Positions 11,767 to 23,657 of a stretch of DNA of 64,000 nucleotides are shown piece by piece. Both the position numbers and the translations under genes were made by a program. The stretch comes from Gracilariopsis chorda (lineage: Eukaryota; Rhodophyta; Florideophyceae; Gracilariales; Gracilariaceae), in assembly GCA_003194525.1 (NCBI GenBank), contig NBIV01000036.1:62001-126000 (forward strand), written 5' to 3'. The notes below the pieces were generated by a model. That model saw only the letters and a list, made by a program, of their open reading frames with translations, ran no database searches and had not been told where the DNA came from. Positions within the stretch are counted from its first letter, which is position 1. The number at the start of each line of letters is the position of its first letter.

Positions 11767-12780
11767 ATGGACCCCCAAGAACCTACCCTGGAGACTCCCT
11801 GTCAGGCTCTTCAGGCACTGGTCTCCCAGGGTAGACGCAGCAGGCGCAGCGCCCCTCAAGGACCCACCACCATGCTGGATGATCCTGAAAGTCTCCTACC
11901 GCATGCCAGCTCCAATATCGACAGGTTCGAACAACGCCAAAGGAAACTACATGACCCAAGGATAGCGGATAACCCCGCCATGCCTCAGGAGAATGGCGTT
12001 CTGGAAGTTGAAGAACCCGAGACAGCGTCAATACCAGTGCCGTCTCAGAAGATCAAGGACCAGGACACGATAGAATCTGATACACTTTTCGAGTCTATGG
12101 CCCCACGCTTCACCGATTGGCTCTCTCCAGGGCTCACTGAACGGATTCCTGCAGTTGTCGAGGCGGATTTTGGATACCCTCACTATTCCCTAGTGGAGGA
12201 GATTGCGATCAAAATGCGCGCCGGGCGGCAGACGCAATCTTCGACTCCAATAATCTACTAGAGGTGATTTCTGATGTTATCCGAGCGGTGGTTCGCTCCC
12301 AAACCACGCAACTACAATCGGTAGCCGTGTTTCAAAGTGCATCTTCCGTGTAGAAGAGGTTTCCTCTATGAACATCTTGGGTAGCGCCGGGCAGACGAAA
12401 ACAGGATACTGCCATTCCTAGCACCCAAAAAGGACAGGATACGACCGCAAGGACACGAAGAAGCCTTAGGAATACCGCTATAAACCGTTTGGACCTAACA
12501 GCCCACGGAGGATGACAGGATGTTGGTTGTGACAACATTCCACTTCAGTTAGGAGGAAAGGATACTCCGGTGGTGTATCTAGATAACGGGAACAACATCA
12601 GACCTCCAGGTACCACTCAGAAAAGACGAAGCTGAAAACGGATGGATAAAAGAAGAACAAGAAGACACGCCGACTCGAAGAGTAGTACGGGCTCCGATTC
12701 GGAGAATAGCTCGGACTCAGAGGACAAAGCGTCTCAATGGAACAAACTTCATGTGGTTAAACATTTCAGATACCCGCAAG
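11767..12780 (+). pseudogene. Element B gag, N-terminal part (broken)
   Basis: Starts at ATG 11767 (MDPQEPTLETP), about 155 bp of leader downstream of the B 5' LTR once element A is removed. The first 164 codons are open to 12261. Frameshifts and stops follow, then an acidic Ser-rich stretch (STGSDSENSSDSEDK, near 12680-12730) like those of D and A gag. The frame then breaks off at HVVKHFRYPQGARAK. Capsid, zinc knuckle and protease core are missing, because the next recognisable coding (about 12830) is already the post-protease linker. The identification rests on position after the LTR and the acidic motif. Confidence 0.6.
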
Positions 12781-12799
12781 GAGCTAGGGCGAAGTCTGG

Positions 12800-13078
12800 G
12801 TGGAACCACTCACCTCAGACTCGTTTTTCTTGCAGGGGAGCCCTCACCTTACTACGAGGCAAGACTCTATGATGGCGAATTGTGCCATGAAAATTTTGGC
12901 AACCATCCCCTTCAGTGTTGTCCTTGCCAACCTTAACGAGTATCTTTTAAGGCTTCACAATGGCACCGTAGTGGTGATAGCTCTGGCCCATCCTACAGGA
13001 CTGGCTCAGGTCCTGCCAAAAGAATACCTTGCCGGACAGAGCACTTTCACAGCAATGAAAACTGACTGTTCAACTTAG
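12800..13078 (+). pseudogene. Element B post-protease linker fragment
   Basis: The frame contains CAMKILATIPFSVVLANLNE and LLRLHNGTVVVIALAHP. These line up with the linker after the protease in element D (NGPMKVISKLSFRVLVSNF ... AKNTIVVLAMRAP). It supports an internal deletion in B that removed the capsid-to-protease part. RT coding follows within about 30 bp. Confidence 0.5.
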
Positions 13079-13102
13079 TCTCCTAAGAAGACACCCCCTT
13101 CC

Positions 13103-13843
13103 CCATGGCAGAAGAAGCTCCAACTTGGCGAAGAATTCGCAAACGTATCACCAAAGGATAATAGAAATGTTATCCGCATTTGGCGATATGTGGTCCACCC
13201 GTTTGGGGAAAGAGAAGTTGACCAAGCACCGGATCTAGTTAAAACCTGAAGCGAAACCAGTACATCGACTCCCAAGGAGAGCCGGACCCTATGCACGCGA
13301 TTTTAAGCGTGACGAGATCCAACGCATGTTGGAAAAGGGCGTAATTGAGCCGTCCACCTCCGAATGGGCCTCCCTGGTGGTGTTTGTCAAGAAGAAAGAT
13401 GGATCTCTAAGGATTTGTATCGATTACAGGCGCCTGAATGTGGTAAACGTGCGAGATTCCTAATCGATACACCGCATGGAAGAATTTATCCAATCCTTAG
13501 GCGATGCGTCGGTATTTTCTACTCTGTATGCCAATAGTGGACACTGGAAAATCGAAATAGACGACGCCGATAAGAACAAGACAACGTTCACCACCCATTG
13601 TGGCATATTCAGATTCCTAAGGATGCCTTTCAGGTTGAAAAACGCCCCTGCCACATTCCAGCGGGCAGTTGACATAATCTTGTCGAAGTTGAAGTGTCTA
13701 TACGCCCTGTTATACAGTGCCGAGGTCATTATCTACTCGTACACCGTCGAGGAGCACTTCACGCATGTGAGACACGTCCTCCAACTCTTGAAGGATGCCG
13801 GCATAACTCTGAAGTTAGAGAAATGCTTCTTCTTCAAGTATGT
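13103..13843 (+). pseudogene. Element B reverse transcriptase, first part (broken)
   Basis: RT palm and fingers of a Ty3/gypsy element: LEKGVIEPSTSEWASLVVFV, KKKDGSLRICIDYRRLN, FRFLRMPFRLKNAPATFQRA and EHFTHVRHVLQLLKDAGITL are clear. The catalytic box that should be YxDD reads YSAEV (about 13712-13727), so both Asp are lost. A TAA interrupts after NVVNVRDS. The frame stops at KCFFFKYV, where element C begins; the continuation (VDYLGH-like) is at 18252. RNase H and integrase lie further right. Confidence 0.8.
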
Positions 13844-14104
13844 AGAGCAAAACCCGGAAGCGCGAAGTACCCTCAAGGTGTTTGAGACCTCGCTCCCTAT
13901 GGGATGGTGTCTCAGTTGAGAGAGCCCTCTGCGCCACGTAAAGGCTGGCTTGTAAGACCAACGTGGTTCTGGCTATACCTGCAGAGGTTCGGGAATGGCC
14001 CAGAAATAGGGTAAACTCCAGGGATGGATGGTACACACGTGAGTGTATAATGACACGATATCCTGTGAGGGAAAGCAAAAGGAAAAAGGGAAAACCCAAG
14101 AGAA

Positions 14105-14188
14105 CCGGCGACGGGGCGTGTAACACGCAGCAACAGACCCGGCGACGGGGCGTGCAATACGCGGCAACAGACCCGGCGACGGGGCGAA
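14105..14188. repeat. Short tandem repeat, 34-bp unit
   Basis: About two and a half copies of a unit containing CCGGCGACGGGGCGTG followed by YAAYACGCRGCAACAGAC. The copies differ at few positions. It lies within the non-coding left part of element C. Confidence 0.7.
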
Positions 14189-15020
14189 CCAAAATAAAGA
14201 ACGAATTCCAAACGGGAATGTGGTAAACACCACGACGAAGAACCCAATACTGGGGCGGAATCCAAGACTGGCAGTTGAACAAATAACTATACCGAACACG
14301 GTGATACTGTAGCAGTAGTGACATCTGGATGTTCCCAAGGGGATGGTAGACGGAATCCACTCGTGGATACTCTCCGCGAGGAGTCGTAATCCCTACGAGG
14401 GCCTTTCTTACCAGAGCCTTACTCTGCAAAGAGAATATCTCGAAATAGAACCAAGGTTCCCATTTACTGGTGGTGTGGACGGCGAGGCCGTGATTACCTA
14501 AGTAAATTTGCACCACAATACACAAAATAAATTAACTAATTTGGTGCACACCTCTTGAGGTCCATACACGTGGAGTTCCCACTTTCTGGGCCACAAGTGG
14601 CGATAACCATAAAATTAAATATCCAGAAATGGAACCGAAATCACCACACGCGTACAGCGTACCATCTGTCACCAGAATGCCACTAGTAATACCTGTCCAG
14701 GTCCCTCAAGTGCCACCTCATCGCTATACCGCAAGGGATCAACTCATAAATGAGGTATCTAACCAATCCACCAGTGGATACTCCTATGAATAGGAACAAC
14801 TCCCAACAGACGGGAAAGCGTTGCTCCACATCTCCCCCTCCTTAAGCCGGGAAAGCCATACCACGACGCGGGATTTCACGTGACGCGAAAGCGTATATAT
14901 AGTACGACTCCCATCATGGGTGTTTCCCAAGCTCATGACATGGGGATGTTCAGCCAACCGATCTCGGGTCCCGTAGGTCACCCGTGAGGGTTCGTGTTCC
15001 ACGATGAGTAGCAGCCTCCG

Positions 15021-15422
15021 GTGAATTGGTATGATCGGGCAGTGACGGAGGAGCCTGAATTACCCATTGGGTCGTCTGCGCCGCTCGTGGCCGTACCACC
15101 TGGTGGGATAGCTGTCGGTGGGACCAAAACAACACCTGTGGCAGGTTCTCAAGCTCCAACGGGCTGGAATGTTCTTTCGCAACCGGGGCCGGCATTGACG
15201 CCGCAAGCTGCGACTCTTCGACAAACCTTGCAAAGGTTCAGGGTCTCGCACCCTCCGGCAATGACGGATATCGACCAGATGCTGGCGTTTGCCGCCAACT
15301 TTGGTGTACGTCCAACCAATCCGCCCAGCGGAGCGGGAGCCTCATCCGGAGCCGGACCCAGTACGGGTGGCTCACTAATTGATGGTGACGGCGACCCTTG
15401 CGGTAGACAGATAGACCTGTGA
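15021..15422 (+). other. Open frame of unknown nature inside element C region
   Basis: A 133-codon open frame without an ATG near its start (the first codon is GTG). It is Pro/Ala/Gly-rich, with a helical stretch (TLRQTLQRFRVSHPPAMTDI) and a Gly/Ser tail. It could be the start of a gag from another fragment, or chance in a GC-rich stretch; the opposite strand is also open in part. A TATA-like GCGTATATATAG sits at about 14889-14900. I do not recognise it. Confidence 0.25.
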
Positions 15423-15699
15423 ATTATTACAACCAGTTAGTGGTAATTTTTCGCTTCTTCTTCTTCTCTTCTGAGATTTTCTTTCCACTTCATTCTTCCT
15501 ATTCCAGGATCCAATTTCTTCAGTAACCCTGCTTCTGCAACCGTTTCCGGTTTGTTGTTCTGAACCGTTTCCGGTATTCCCCTTCTTGTTTCCCCTTCCA
15601 ACATGGGTCGCACTCGCGAGAGTCTCCCCAAGAACGACCATCGTGGTCACGTAGTGTTTCTGGATTCGGATTAGCCAACTAGTGCTTCATCCAAATTTG

Positions 15700-17260
15700 G
15701 AGGTAGAGCCAACCACATCCGTCGGTGATATGATATGATCTTAGACCTCGGGAGGTGCTTCACTGGCTCCAACGTATCCTACTCGGGAGAGTATCCGTAC
15801 CAACGGATTTGATAGAACCGCTCACCCTCCGGGGTAACTTCATGACGCACAATGCGTTCAATCACGAACTCTATGTGGTAGAAATCCAGTTTTGAGCTTT
15901 CCCGTGCCATCTCTGGCGAAGGGAGAGGCAATAGAACCACTGTGGTGAGCTTCAGAGTGCCTGGCGGCAATATTCCGGTCTCGGAAGCGCGTGGCTCACC
16001 ACAGTGATTGTGCAGTATCCGTCGTGACGGAGAAGGCGTAAATTCTGTTAGTGGAGAGCAAACGTAACCCGAATGGGTTCACTCGAAAGGTCTCGCTTTC
16101 CTGAGTCCAGGAAGTATTGTTTCTTCCGTAACGGAGTCCTAACCGACGAAAGGTAGCTTCGGCAATTCAGGCGATGAACCACTTCAGCGGAAAGACCGTT
16201 CTGACGGTGGTGCACCTCTTCCAAACTCCCTGTGCCAGGGCGGCGGACCGCCGGTCCACGGGGAATTTTCCGAAAAATCCGATGGGCCGGAAGGTTCGTT
16301 TGCGCGCCACATCTCTGGCACGTGCCCGTCTAGGGTTTGTCCGTTACCGGCAAGGAGTCACGGAACGCCATTCATTTCGCAAGCGCGAGCGCACGCCACC
16401 GCGTTATGACGTAATGCACACCCTGAGTGGGTCCTTCACGGTCCAATGGTCCACCAACCATGGTTTCGCATCTCCTTCGGAGTTCTCTTACTCCCAGTTC
16501 CAGACGTCGTTCCAAGCTGGATCCCCGTCCTCGCCATCGAGTTCTCCCACGTGCGGGTCGGCAGACACTACCCGATTCGGGTCTTCGGAGACCGTCTTCT
16601 TCGGTGACGCAGTAGCACAATTGCGCATGTGAGAAGTATCACTGGACAAGTTACCAGATTGGTTTGCTTCGTCGTTCTGTTCATCATCCTTTGCAGGACT
16701 GTTTTCATCGCTTCTGACGTTATTCCTTACCGGTTCTGCGGTGCCATCGCGTGATGCGCGAGTTTGCAGCGAATATCCAGTAGGGACAACTGTCTCTTCG
16801 GCAGGAGCGTTACCATTCGTGGTTGCAGCGGGCGACGCCGAAACCAAAACGGTATTCTCCTCCCCCTCCTTAGGCGGAGCCAGGGGTCTGCTGACAACCT
16901 CCTGTGGGGGTGTTACTCTCTGAGAATCGGTGTGCCGAACCCGTTCGGGGTGTAGCTGGTCAGCATTTCCATTGTTGGAAGCAGTAGGCGGCAGATCAGT
17001 TAGTCGACGATCCGGGTGCGGAAGAATTGCCAGACGCGGCTGTCCATAACCAGAAGGCTGGTCAACCGTGTCAGCATTCCCTGAAAGGGTTGTAGGTGAG
17101 TTCAACACTTCCAGATTTGGATTTGGTGCCCGAGTAACGCGGTCGCGTGATATCCTCTCTTGTTGAGAATTAATGTCCAACACGACAGTGTCCTGTGCGA
17201 CTGATACCACACGGTAGGGTCCATCCACGATTGGAGAAGGCTTATGGCGACCTTCCTTCT
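15700..17260 (-). pseudogene. Element C integrase tail, linker and chromodomain (broken)
   Basis: After the integrase, GPYRVVSVAQDTVVLDI (near 17220) is the GPY/F-type module that follows gypsy integrases. A Pro/Asn/Thr-rich linker runs to a TAA at about 16488. Frame shifts follow, then a chromodomain at about 15700-15900 (FVIERIVRHEVTPEGERFYQ, IRWYGYSPE, then after a TAG DTLEPVKHLPRSKI). Aromatic and Trp positions of the chromodomain are present. Neighbouring stops are TGA and TAA near 17274-17280 and TAG near 15779. Same architecture as element A. Confidence 0.7.
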
Positions 17261-17279
17261 GAGGAGTGTAGGATTATTT

Positions 17280-18250
17280 TCAAAGGAAGACAAACTTGTT
17301 CGCCCGAATTTCTGGCAAAGGTCTCCAGATCTTCTGATCGAAGTTACGCTTGTAAGCGTTTTGTGCCTTTGCCATAGCTTTCCGTGCAACCGGAACCATC
17401 TTCTTTAGCCATCCTTTCCAGCAGTCGCGATACAAACCCGGCGAAGGGTAATTTGCCAGTGTTGGCTGTGCCTTGATGGAAACCAGCGGCGGTATACGCG
17501 ACAGTACCAGTTCGAATGGTGATAAAGACGTAACCCTATGCACTTGGGTATTGTACGCATATGTGATTGCGTCTGTGTACAGGTCCCAATCCTTGGGGTG
17601 ATCCGCAACGTAGGACCGTAATGCGTAAAGCATCGTTCGGTTAAACCTTTCCACCTGACCATTACCCTGAGGGCGGTATGTTGTTACAAACAGATTCCTT
17701 ATATCCAGGATACGGCAAACGTCTTGAAAGAACTTCGACGTGAATTGAGGTCCGTTATCGGAAAGCACCTGTAGGGGTGGTCCATAAACGAATACCCAAT
17801 GGGTGACGAACGTCTTCGCAACAATACTTGCCGTAATCCGCTTGAGCGGAACTGTCCGAACCAATTTGGAGAATCGGTCTGTGATTACCAATAGGTACCG
17901 ATTCCCGCGGGGAGTTCTAATCAGTTCTCCGAGGAGATCGATGGCCACGAATTCCAACGATGCCGTGGCAGGGAATAACGTTAACTCTTTAGAGTATTTG
18001 CGTAGCTTAACGTCATTCTTCGCACATCCTGTACAGGAACGGCGCACCGCGTAGCAGTCGAATGCCATAGCTGGCCAGTAGAAATCTCTTCTCAATGTGA
18101 GATACAGTTTTCTTCCACCACGATGAGCGCCAACCTTCACATAATGTGACAAGTGAAGAATTTGCTGCTGTAGCGAGTGAGGCACCACAATTTGTGGGTT
18201 CGAGTTAACAAACCTGAAAAGGTAGCCTTGATCGTTAACCGAAAACGGTA
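17280..18250 (-). pseudogene. Element C integrase (almost complete core)
   Basis: The 302-codon open frame has HHCC residues (HLSHYVKVGAHRGG ... CTGCAKN) and catalytic residues in VAIDLLGELIRTPRGN, VLSDNGPQF and QGNGQVERFNRT. It is the best preserved integrase of the gypsy elements here. Upstream coding (SVNDQGYLFRFVNSNPQIVV) continues to about 18250, then stops abruptly at the junction with element B. It cannot function alone, because the start and the rest of pol are missing. Confidence 0.8.
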
Positions 18251-18251
18251 T

Positions 18252-18468
18252 CTGTTGATTACCTGGGACATGCAGTGCTCTCCGGTCGCCTAAAGGTATA
18301 AATAATGACTCAAGAGGCAGTCACGGAAGCCAAACCACCCACGGAACAGACGGACCTACGTTCTTTCCTAGGTTTGTGCAACGTCTTCCGTATGTTTGTA
18401 CCTAATGTCTCCCGAATAGCGGTCTCATTGGACCGCCTTTTGGAGAAAGATAAACAGCGGCAGATTGG
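18252..18468 (+). pseudogene. Element B reverse transcriptase, C-terminal part
   Basis: Resumes exactly where the RT of B broke off at 13843: VDYLGHAVLSGRLKV, then after a TAA IMTQEAVTEAKPPTEQTDL and RSFLGLCNVFRMFVPN. This is the connection part of gypsy RT. It ends at QRQIG (18468), where a 279-bp insert starts. The next B coding (GTLTDEEYGAF) resumes at 18748. Confidence 0.75.
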
Positions 18469-18747
18469 TTTTGTAAATTGTAGAGTTGGGGGTAGATGAT
18501 GTGGCTAGCTCAGATGCTTCCAATCCTTTACTGAGCTGCTCTAGCTTATAACTACTGGTATCTCCCAGGTACGTAGTCACAAACATTTGAATGATTTTGT
18601 ATTTGGTTTCTGTTCCATTTGGACAGGGTCCGAATGTTGCAAATCGCTTCGAACGTTACGCGCTGATATTTCAAGCACCATTCAGGCAGTGCATAAACAA
18701 GTGGTGACTTCATTTCGTTACAGCGTAGCTCAATCTATAGTGCAACA
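18469..18747. mobile_element. 279-bp insertion with ATTGG target duplication
   Basis: ATTGG occurs at 18464-18468 and again at 18748-18752, flanking non-coding AT-rich DNA. Excising the insert and one ATTGG joins RQI-G to TLTDEEYGAF in frame, so the duplication is real. The insert begins TTTTGTAAATTG and ends TAGTGCAACA. I cannot assign it to a family; it may be a short LTR or a MITE. Confidence 0.65.
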
Positions 18748-21003
18748 ATTGGAACCTTAACGGACGAGGAGTATGGAGCTTTCGACATCCTGAAGAGGAA
18801 GATTGAACCCCCAATATTGGTCCTACCGAAACGACACGGACGCTTGGTTTGGATACGGACGCCTGCACGTACCAGCTAGGATGCACTCACGTACAGAAAC
18901 AACCAGAAGGTGGACGGCAGCCCATAGGTTACTGGAGTCGTAGCCTCTCCCAGGCAGAACTGAACTCCTCCACCTCCGAGTGAGAATGTCTCGCTATCGT
19001 GTGGACAATTCTGCTACTGCGTGCCTTGTTGTAGGGTACTTGCTTCACCTTGAGGACTGAAAATGATCCACTGAAGTGGTAATTGTCCTTGAAGGAGGTC
19101 TCCGGATGCCTACAACGTCGGAGGTTTCGCCTGCTGGTGTACCAGTTTGATATCGTCCACCACCGAGGCGTGAAACACCAAGCAGTGGACTCCCTGTCCC
19201 GTATATGCACCGATGGAGAAGATACAACCCCCTTGGAAGACACTGTGCCTTGCCTCACCCTATTTTGCACGAAGGAAGGAACCAAACCTGCAGGGGACTC
19301 CGTGGAATGTAATATCCCCAGTGGGAAGTATGCAAGTATTCCTGAAGTGATGGCCCTTGTTGAGGAGGAGAGGAAAGTACTCCCCACACCAATGGAGAAA
19401 TTCCTGAAGGAGCATAGCTCGGAGCCTTTCTGTAAGGAGAGCCTCGCCACTGTTGGACACAACACATCCCTCTTCGATATAGAGCAAGATGGCGTGTTGG
19501 TGTGCCACGCTCTCCTCGACAGCTCACTCCAAAAGGTGGTCCCGGCCAGCCGGTAAGCTATGGTTCTGTATCTTTCGCATTATCTACGGCTAGCAGGACA
19601 CCCTGGCGGTTCCCGTATGTATTTCACCATGAGGAGAGAGTTACGTTGTCAACACATGGCCAACGATGCTTTCCAAACAGTGGCGGACTGCCACTCATGT
19701 GCTGCCACAAGAGGTACCATAAGGAATCATAGCACTCGCTTAACCCTGTTTCCTCCTTCAAGTTCTATTGAATTTGTGGCCATGGATACATTGGGCCCTC
19801 TACCGAAGTAGGAGCGAGGATACGGTTATACCTTGGTTATCACCGATGGTTTTCGAAGCTCACCCACGCCATTACTCTGAAAAGCCCCACGGCTGGAGTT
19901 ATTGCCAACACCTTTATGGAGAATGGGGTCTACCCGTACGGGATACCCCTGTACCTCCTCACGGATTAAGGTCCCCAATTGGCAGCGAAACTCTTCTGTG
20001 CCATCTCAGAAATGCTGGGAGTGAAACAACTCTTTACCACTGCCTATCATCCTCAGACGAACGGCCAAGCGGAGAAATTCAGCAAGAACCTCGCCTCCAA
20101 GTTAACACACTATATTTCGGACCACCAGAAGGATTGGGATGCGTACGTGGGCCCACTCACGTATGCCTATAACCTTCAGGTGCAACGCTTTACAGGGACT
20201 ACACCGTTCAGTCTAGTGCTGTCACGCATCCCGCCCAGTGCCATGATTGCCACGCGTGCCACGGCACACGCTTTAGACGGTCCTCAGGCACCCATGGCAG
20301 CCTAATTGAAAGGGGCAACTGTCAGGCGGTATGATAACGCAGTAGTGCTTGCAAAAGCTAGGCTGACCGCTTCTCAAAGAAGATAAAAACAGGATTTTGA
20401 CCTGAAGGTGAAGCAAGGCCCACACCTGAAGGACGGGGGTTGAAATCTTCGTAGACAAACCGGAGGAGAAGTCAGAAGAACCGCCTGAAGTTACCCAAAA
20501 ATTGGCGCCAAACACCTTCGGGTCGTACAAGGTCCTCGTCACCTATAAAGATACGATCGCCATCAAGGTAGGCGGGCTCCACGACACCGTCTAACGAGAC
20601 CTGGTGACAAAATTCCGCGAGCCTCTCACACGGAAGAGACCTCAGCAGCTACTCACTGCTCATCATCCACTGCAGGCGACACTAGCAACAAGCCCGGGCG
20701 TGCCCCGTTCACCTAAGGTAGTATCGGTGTACCTGCATAGCTCGTCTATGAATCACAAGGTCTTTTCTTTAGGCGACACTGATCGGGATACCCCGGACGT
20801 ACTCTCGACACTCCAGGGTGGGAACCCTTATGCGGTGGACCACACCGTTTCGCACCGTGAAACTCCTTCAGGAACCAAGTACCGCGTCAGATGGTACGGC
20901 TACACCTCAGCAGGGGATACAGAAGAACCTCAGGAACACATCCCGGAGAACTACCTCAGGCGATACCATGCCAAACTGGAGCAAAACTGCAACTTCTCGT
21001 AGG
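18748..21003 (+). pseudogene. Element B RNase H, integrase and chromodomain (broken)
   Basis: RNase H: LDTDACTYQLGCTHVQKQPE and IGYWSRSLSQAELNSSTSE, then a stop and ECLAIVWTILLL. Junction: FDIVHHRGVKHQAVDSLSR. Integrase: zinc module HYLRLAGHPGG ... CHSCAA, first Asp in EFVAMDTLGPLPK, a decayed second-Asp region around 19960, and Glu in TTAYHPQTNGQAEKF. Chromodomain at about 20820-21000 with TKYRVRWYGYTSAGDTEEPQ. Stops and frameshifts occur at about 18975, 19556, 19810 and 20303. After the chromodomain about 180 bp of non-coding DNA leads to the antisense frame. Confidence 0.8.
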
Positions 21004-21229
21004 CGTTTTCGTTTAAAAAAAAGGTAAGGACCAACACTGCTCTATCTCCGTTTTCCTCACCTACAGGAGACACACATTTTACTACCCTAAAGGTTTCTTT
21101 TCGTTTCTTTTCGCACTTAAAGGGACTAATGAACCCAATTTAACACAAAATTAGGTGGAACGGATGTACCACCTAAGGGATAAATTTATTGAATTAACTA
21201 ACTGGATCCGTACAGGCTATGTCAACTGC

Positions 21230-23201
21230 CTAAAGGTTCCCGCCAAAGCGCGCCGCATATTCCGCATCCAAGCGCGGTTTCGCCACCATGGCTTGGTTAT
21301 CGACGAACTCCTTCAGGCTGTCACGCATTGCCCTCAGAGAATCACTATCAGTACGTGCCTTCCGGAACTCTAGCGCCCAGCAGCGAGCTTTGCGCATAGC
21401 CTCAACGGGAGAAGCTGGTGCACTGGTACCAACCACCCAGCAGGCCTGCACCGACTTCTGAAAGGCGACTACCATCGCACCTTCTGGTGACTCGACTGCG
21501 ATAGCAGACACGGAAAGAGCTGCGGATACCACCATTGGGCAGGCGCAATAGCCTCGATATGAGAAACAGTTCCAGCCACCCAAGTCGATTGCGGCGGAAA
21601 AGCCGGAGAAGTGACCGGAGGCGCCGACACCGGAGGTTATGAAGAAGCCGGCAGTGGCACACTCCTCAAGGCGGGCTGCACGCAAGGAGCCAAAATACCT
21701 GAAGGCGTGGGACTGACCGGTGCGGGAGCGATCTCATCCTCCTCCATAGGCGAAACATCCATCCCTACTGCAAGGACCGTGGGCACCGACGACGGTGTGA
21801 CACGATGGGAGCTGCAGCAGAAACCGCAGGAGTGGCACAAGTATCAGGACTAACTGCAGAAGATACGGCTAATCCTCGTACTGGCGAAGGAACTGGCGTG
21901 CGGATCGACAGAATATCCACCTGAGGTTCATAATCGGAGAACTGCACTGGTGGCACCTTAGCCGCCCGCCCTTCAATATGGTGGGGAAAAGCAGCATATG
22001 CGCGCCGGTCATCCTCACCGTTCCGAATTCGCCTGATGGGGTAGAACTTATCTTTCCCATGGTCATACCACAGGAAACCAGGCGTTTCAGATCATTCCAA
22101 CTGAAGTTTATAATCAAGAAGAGCCTCTACTTCGTCCGCACTCCACGTAGTGCCCCTGGCAAGGTTTTGGACACCCAAGGAGCAGATATACCGGATCATG
22201 GCCACCGAAAGGGAAAGTAAATGACCCGCTGTAGGCTGATATGACGAGTCCTAGTAGAGGCGACCATCGCGGCTCCACGTATAGGACATGATACCGTCGT
22301 CCGATGCCTGAAGGTACGCCATAAGGGTTTCCACAGCGAAATCTGTAGAGGCAATCAACATACCGAAACCTCTCACGGAGCAGTGGGTATCGAGTACTTC
22401 GGAGTTTTTATATGCAAAGACGAAAAGCGTAGCCACGCTCAGGTTGGGAAACACCCAATGGTCCCTCCAGGAGTTGACCATGGGGACGTAGTAATTAGAA
22501 CGCTGACCTGAAGGCATATCATGGAATTCCGTGTTGTGCCATCCAAAGAATAATCTAAAAGTGCTCCTGATACGGGTTTCGTCCGCTTAGTTGGTACCGT
22601 TACTGCAGTCTTACCAGTAGAGGCCGTCGTAAGGAAGGTCATAAGGAAGCAACGCCAGAGAAGAGCGGCCATCCGAGATGCTACCAGGACGACGCTTCAC
22701 ATGTTGAATGGATTCCTTCTCAAGGCGAAGTTGCAGACGTGCCTGCATATCGCATTCCTCGATACACATAAGGTAGGGAGTATCGCAGTTCCTCACTGTA
22801 GTCAGAGCGTTATCGCCGTGCACCAGAACGTGGAGCCAATGAGCGCGATACGAATCCTCACTGTTAGGTTTGCCCTCACTCCACGGAGTTTCAGGAACTG
22901 CGCGAAAGTGCCCCGCCTGAAGGTATTGCGCGAAATAATGGATGGATTGACTGACGGAGCACGGTATGCTGACCCGCCGATCGTAAAACGGCAAGAATAC
23001 CCTATCGGCGCGATACTCGAGATGCTCTCCAGGCTGGAGTGGCGCACCAGTAGATATATCGTACAGCTGTGGATCCATGGGAGTCGTAGATTGATTTTCG
23101 TAAGCTTGAGACATTCCAAAGGGAAAAAAAAGCAGGAAGAGCAGGAGGAAGTTGTGTGTTGACACCAGAAAAGGAAGATACGTGCAGAGGAGTGGTGCCA
23201 A
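21230..23201 (-). pseudogene. Decayed antisense reading frame between B pol and 3' LTR
   Basis: From about 23120 (MSQAYENQSTTPMDPQLYD) to 21765 one minus-strand frame of about 450 codons is interrupted only by stops (two TAA near 22610-22590, TAG at 22251, TGA near 22085). That implies former protein coding. It contains HYFAQYLQAGHFRAVPETPW, NYYVPMVNSWRDHWVF, a helical TWSADEVEALLDYKLQLE and a Pro/Ala-rich acidic part (VSPMEEDEIAPAPVSPTPSG, shifted frame). It ends in a helical C-terminus (AMRKARCWALEFRKAR, LRAMRDSLKEF) to 21230. I do not recognise a family. Some plant gypsy elements carry extra antisense frames at this place; here that is an analogy. A separate insertion is possible, but I see no edges. 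Confidence 0.5.
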
Positions 23202-23657
23202 TGCTTATATGTCCTTCAGGAATCGTGGGACCATCACAATGCTGTCGGGGAATTCGTGTGGATGACGACTCGGAGAATGCAGAAGACGCAGGACGCTCCA
23301 TGATGCGGAACCAATTCATAATTCCGCTTTCAGGCGTTCCTCCGGGATATGAAAGTCGCCCGCACGAGGAAATGAAGAAGTGGGGCTGAAATGCACCCGA
23401 GCATCAGAAGGAGGTACACCTGAGGTATGAGCAGATGCGGGTGGATACGCATGAGGTTAGGGCCGGTTTTTTGCCTTGGATGCTCCGAACGGACGCCACA
23501 CGGAAGGAAAGCGTATGTGGAAACAGCACCTGCGATGGAGGTAACAAGACTGGCCACTGCAAGGAGGGCCCCGAGAGTACTCTCAGAATCACCGAAAGAG
23601 ACGAACACTCAGGCTTGATGCACCTCGAGGACGTGGTGCAATCCAAGAAAGGGTGTA

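Larger units (their letters stand above)
13841..18251 (-). mobile_element. Ty3/gypsy chromovirus element C, 5'-truncated, inserted in element B RT
   Basis: Minus-strand integrase, linker and chromodomain lie between two halves of the + strand RT of B. The right edge falls inside C pol, so gag, protease, RT and the 5' LTR are absent. The left edge begins TGTAGAGC, compatible with an LTR end. On the minus strand a purine tract (GAAGAGAAGAAGAAGAAGCG, about 15445-15475) could be the polypurine tract, which would put a 3' LTR of about 1.6 kb at 13841-15431. That LTR assignment is uncertain because no partner exists. AAGTA (13836-13840) and CGGTA (18246-18250) may be a decayed target duplication. 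Confidence 0.6.

Noticed and set aside
14529-15020. Separate + strand LTR with TATA box and gag start at 15021
   Set aside because: No partner LTR, no target duplication and no ATG at the frame start. The region is more simply part of element C.
22701-23162. 153-codon + frame opposite the antisense frame of element B
   Set aside because: The minus strand has one continuous broken frame extending well beyond it. The + frame looks like its mirror.
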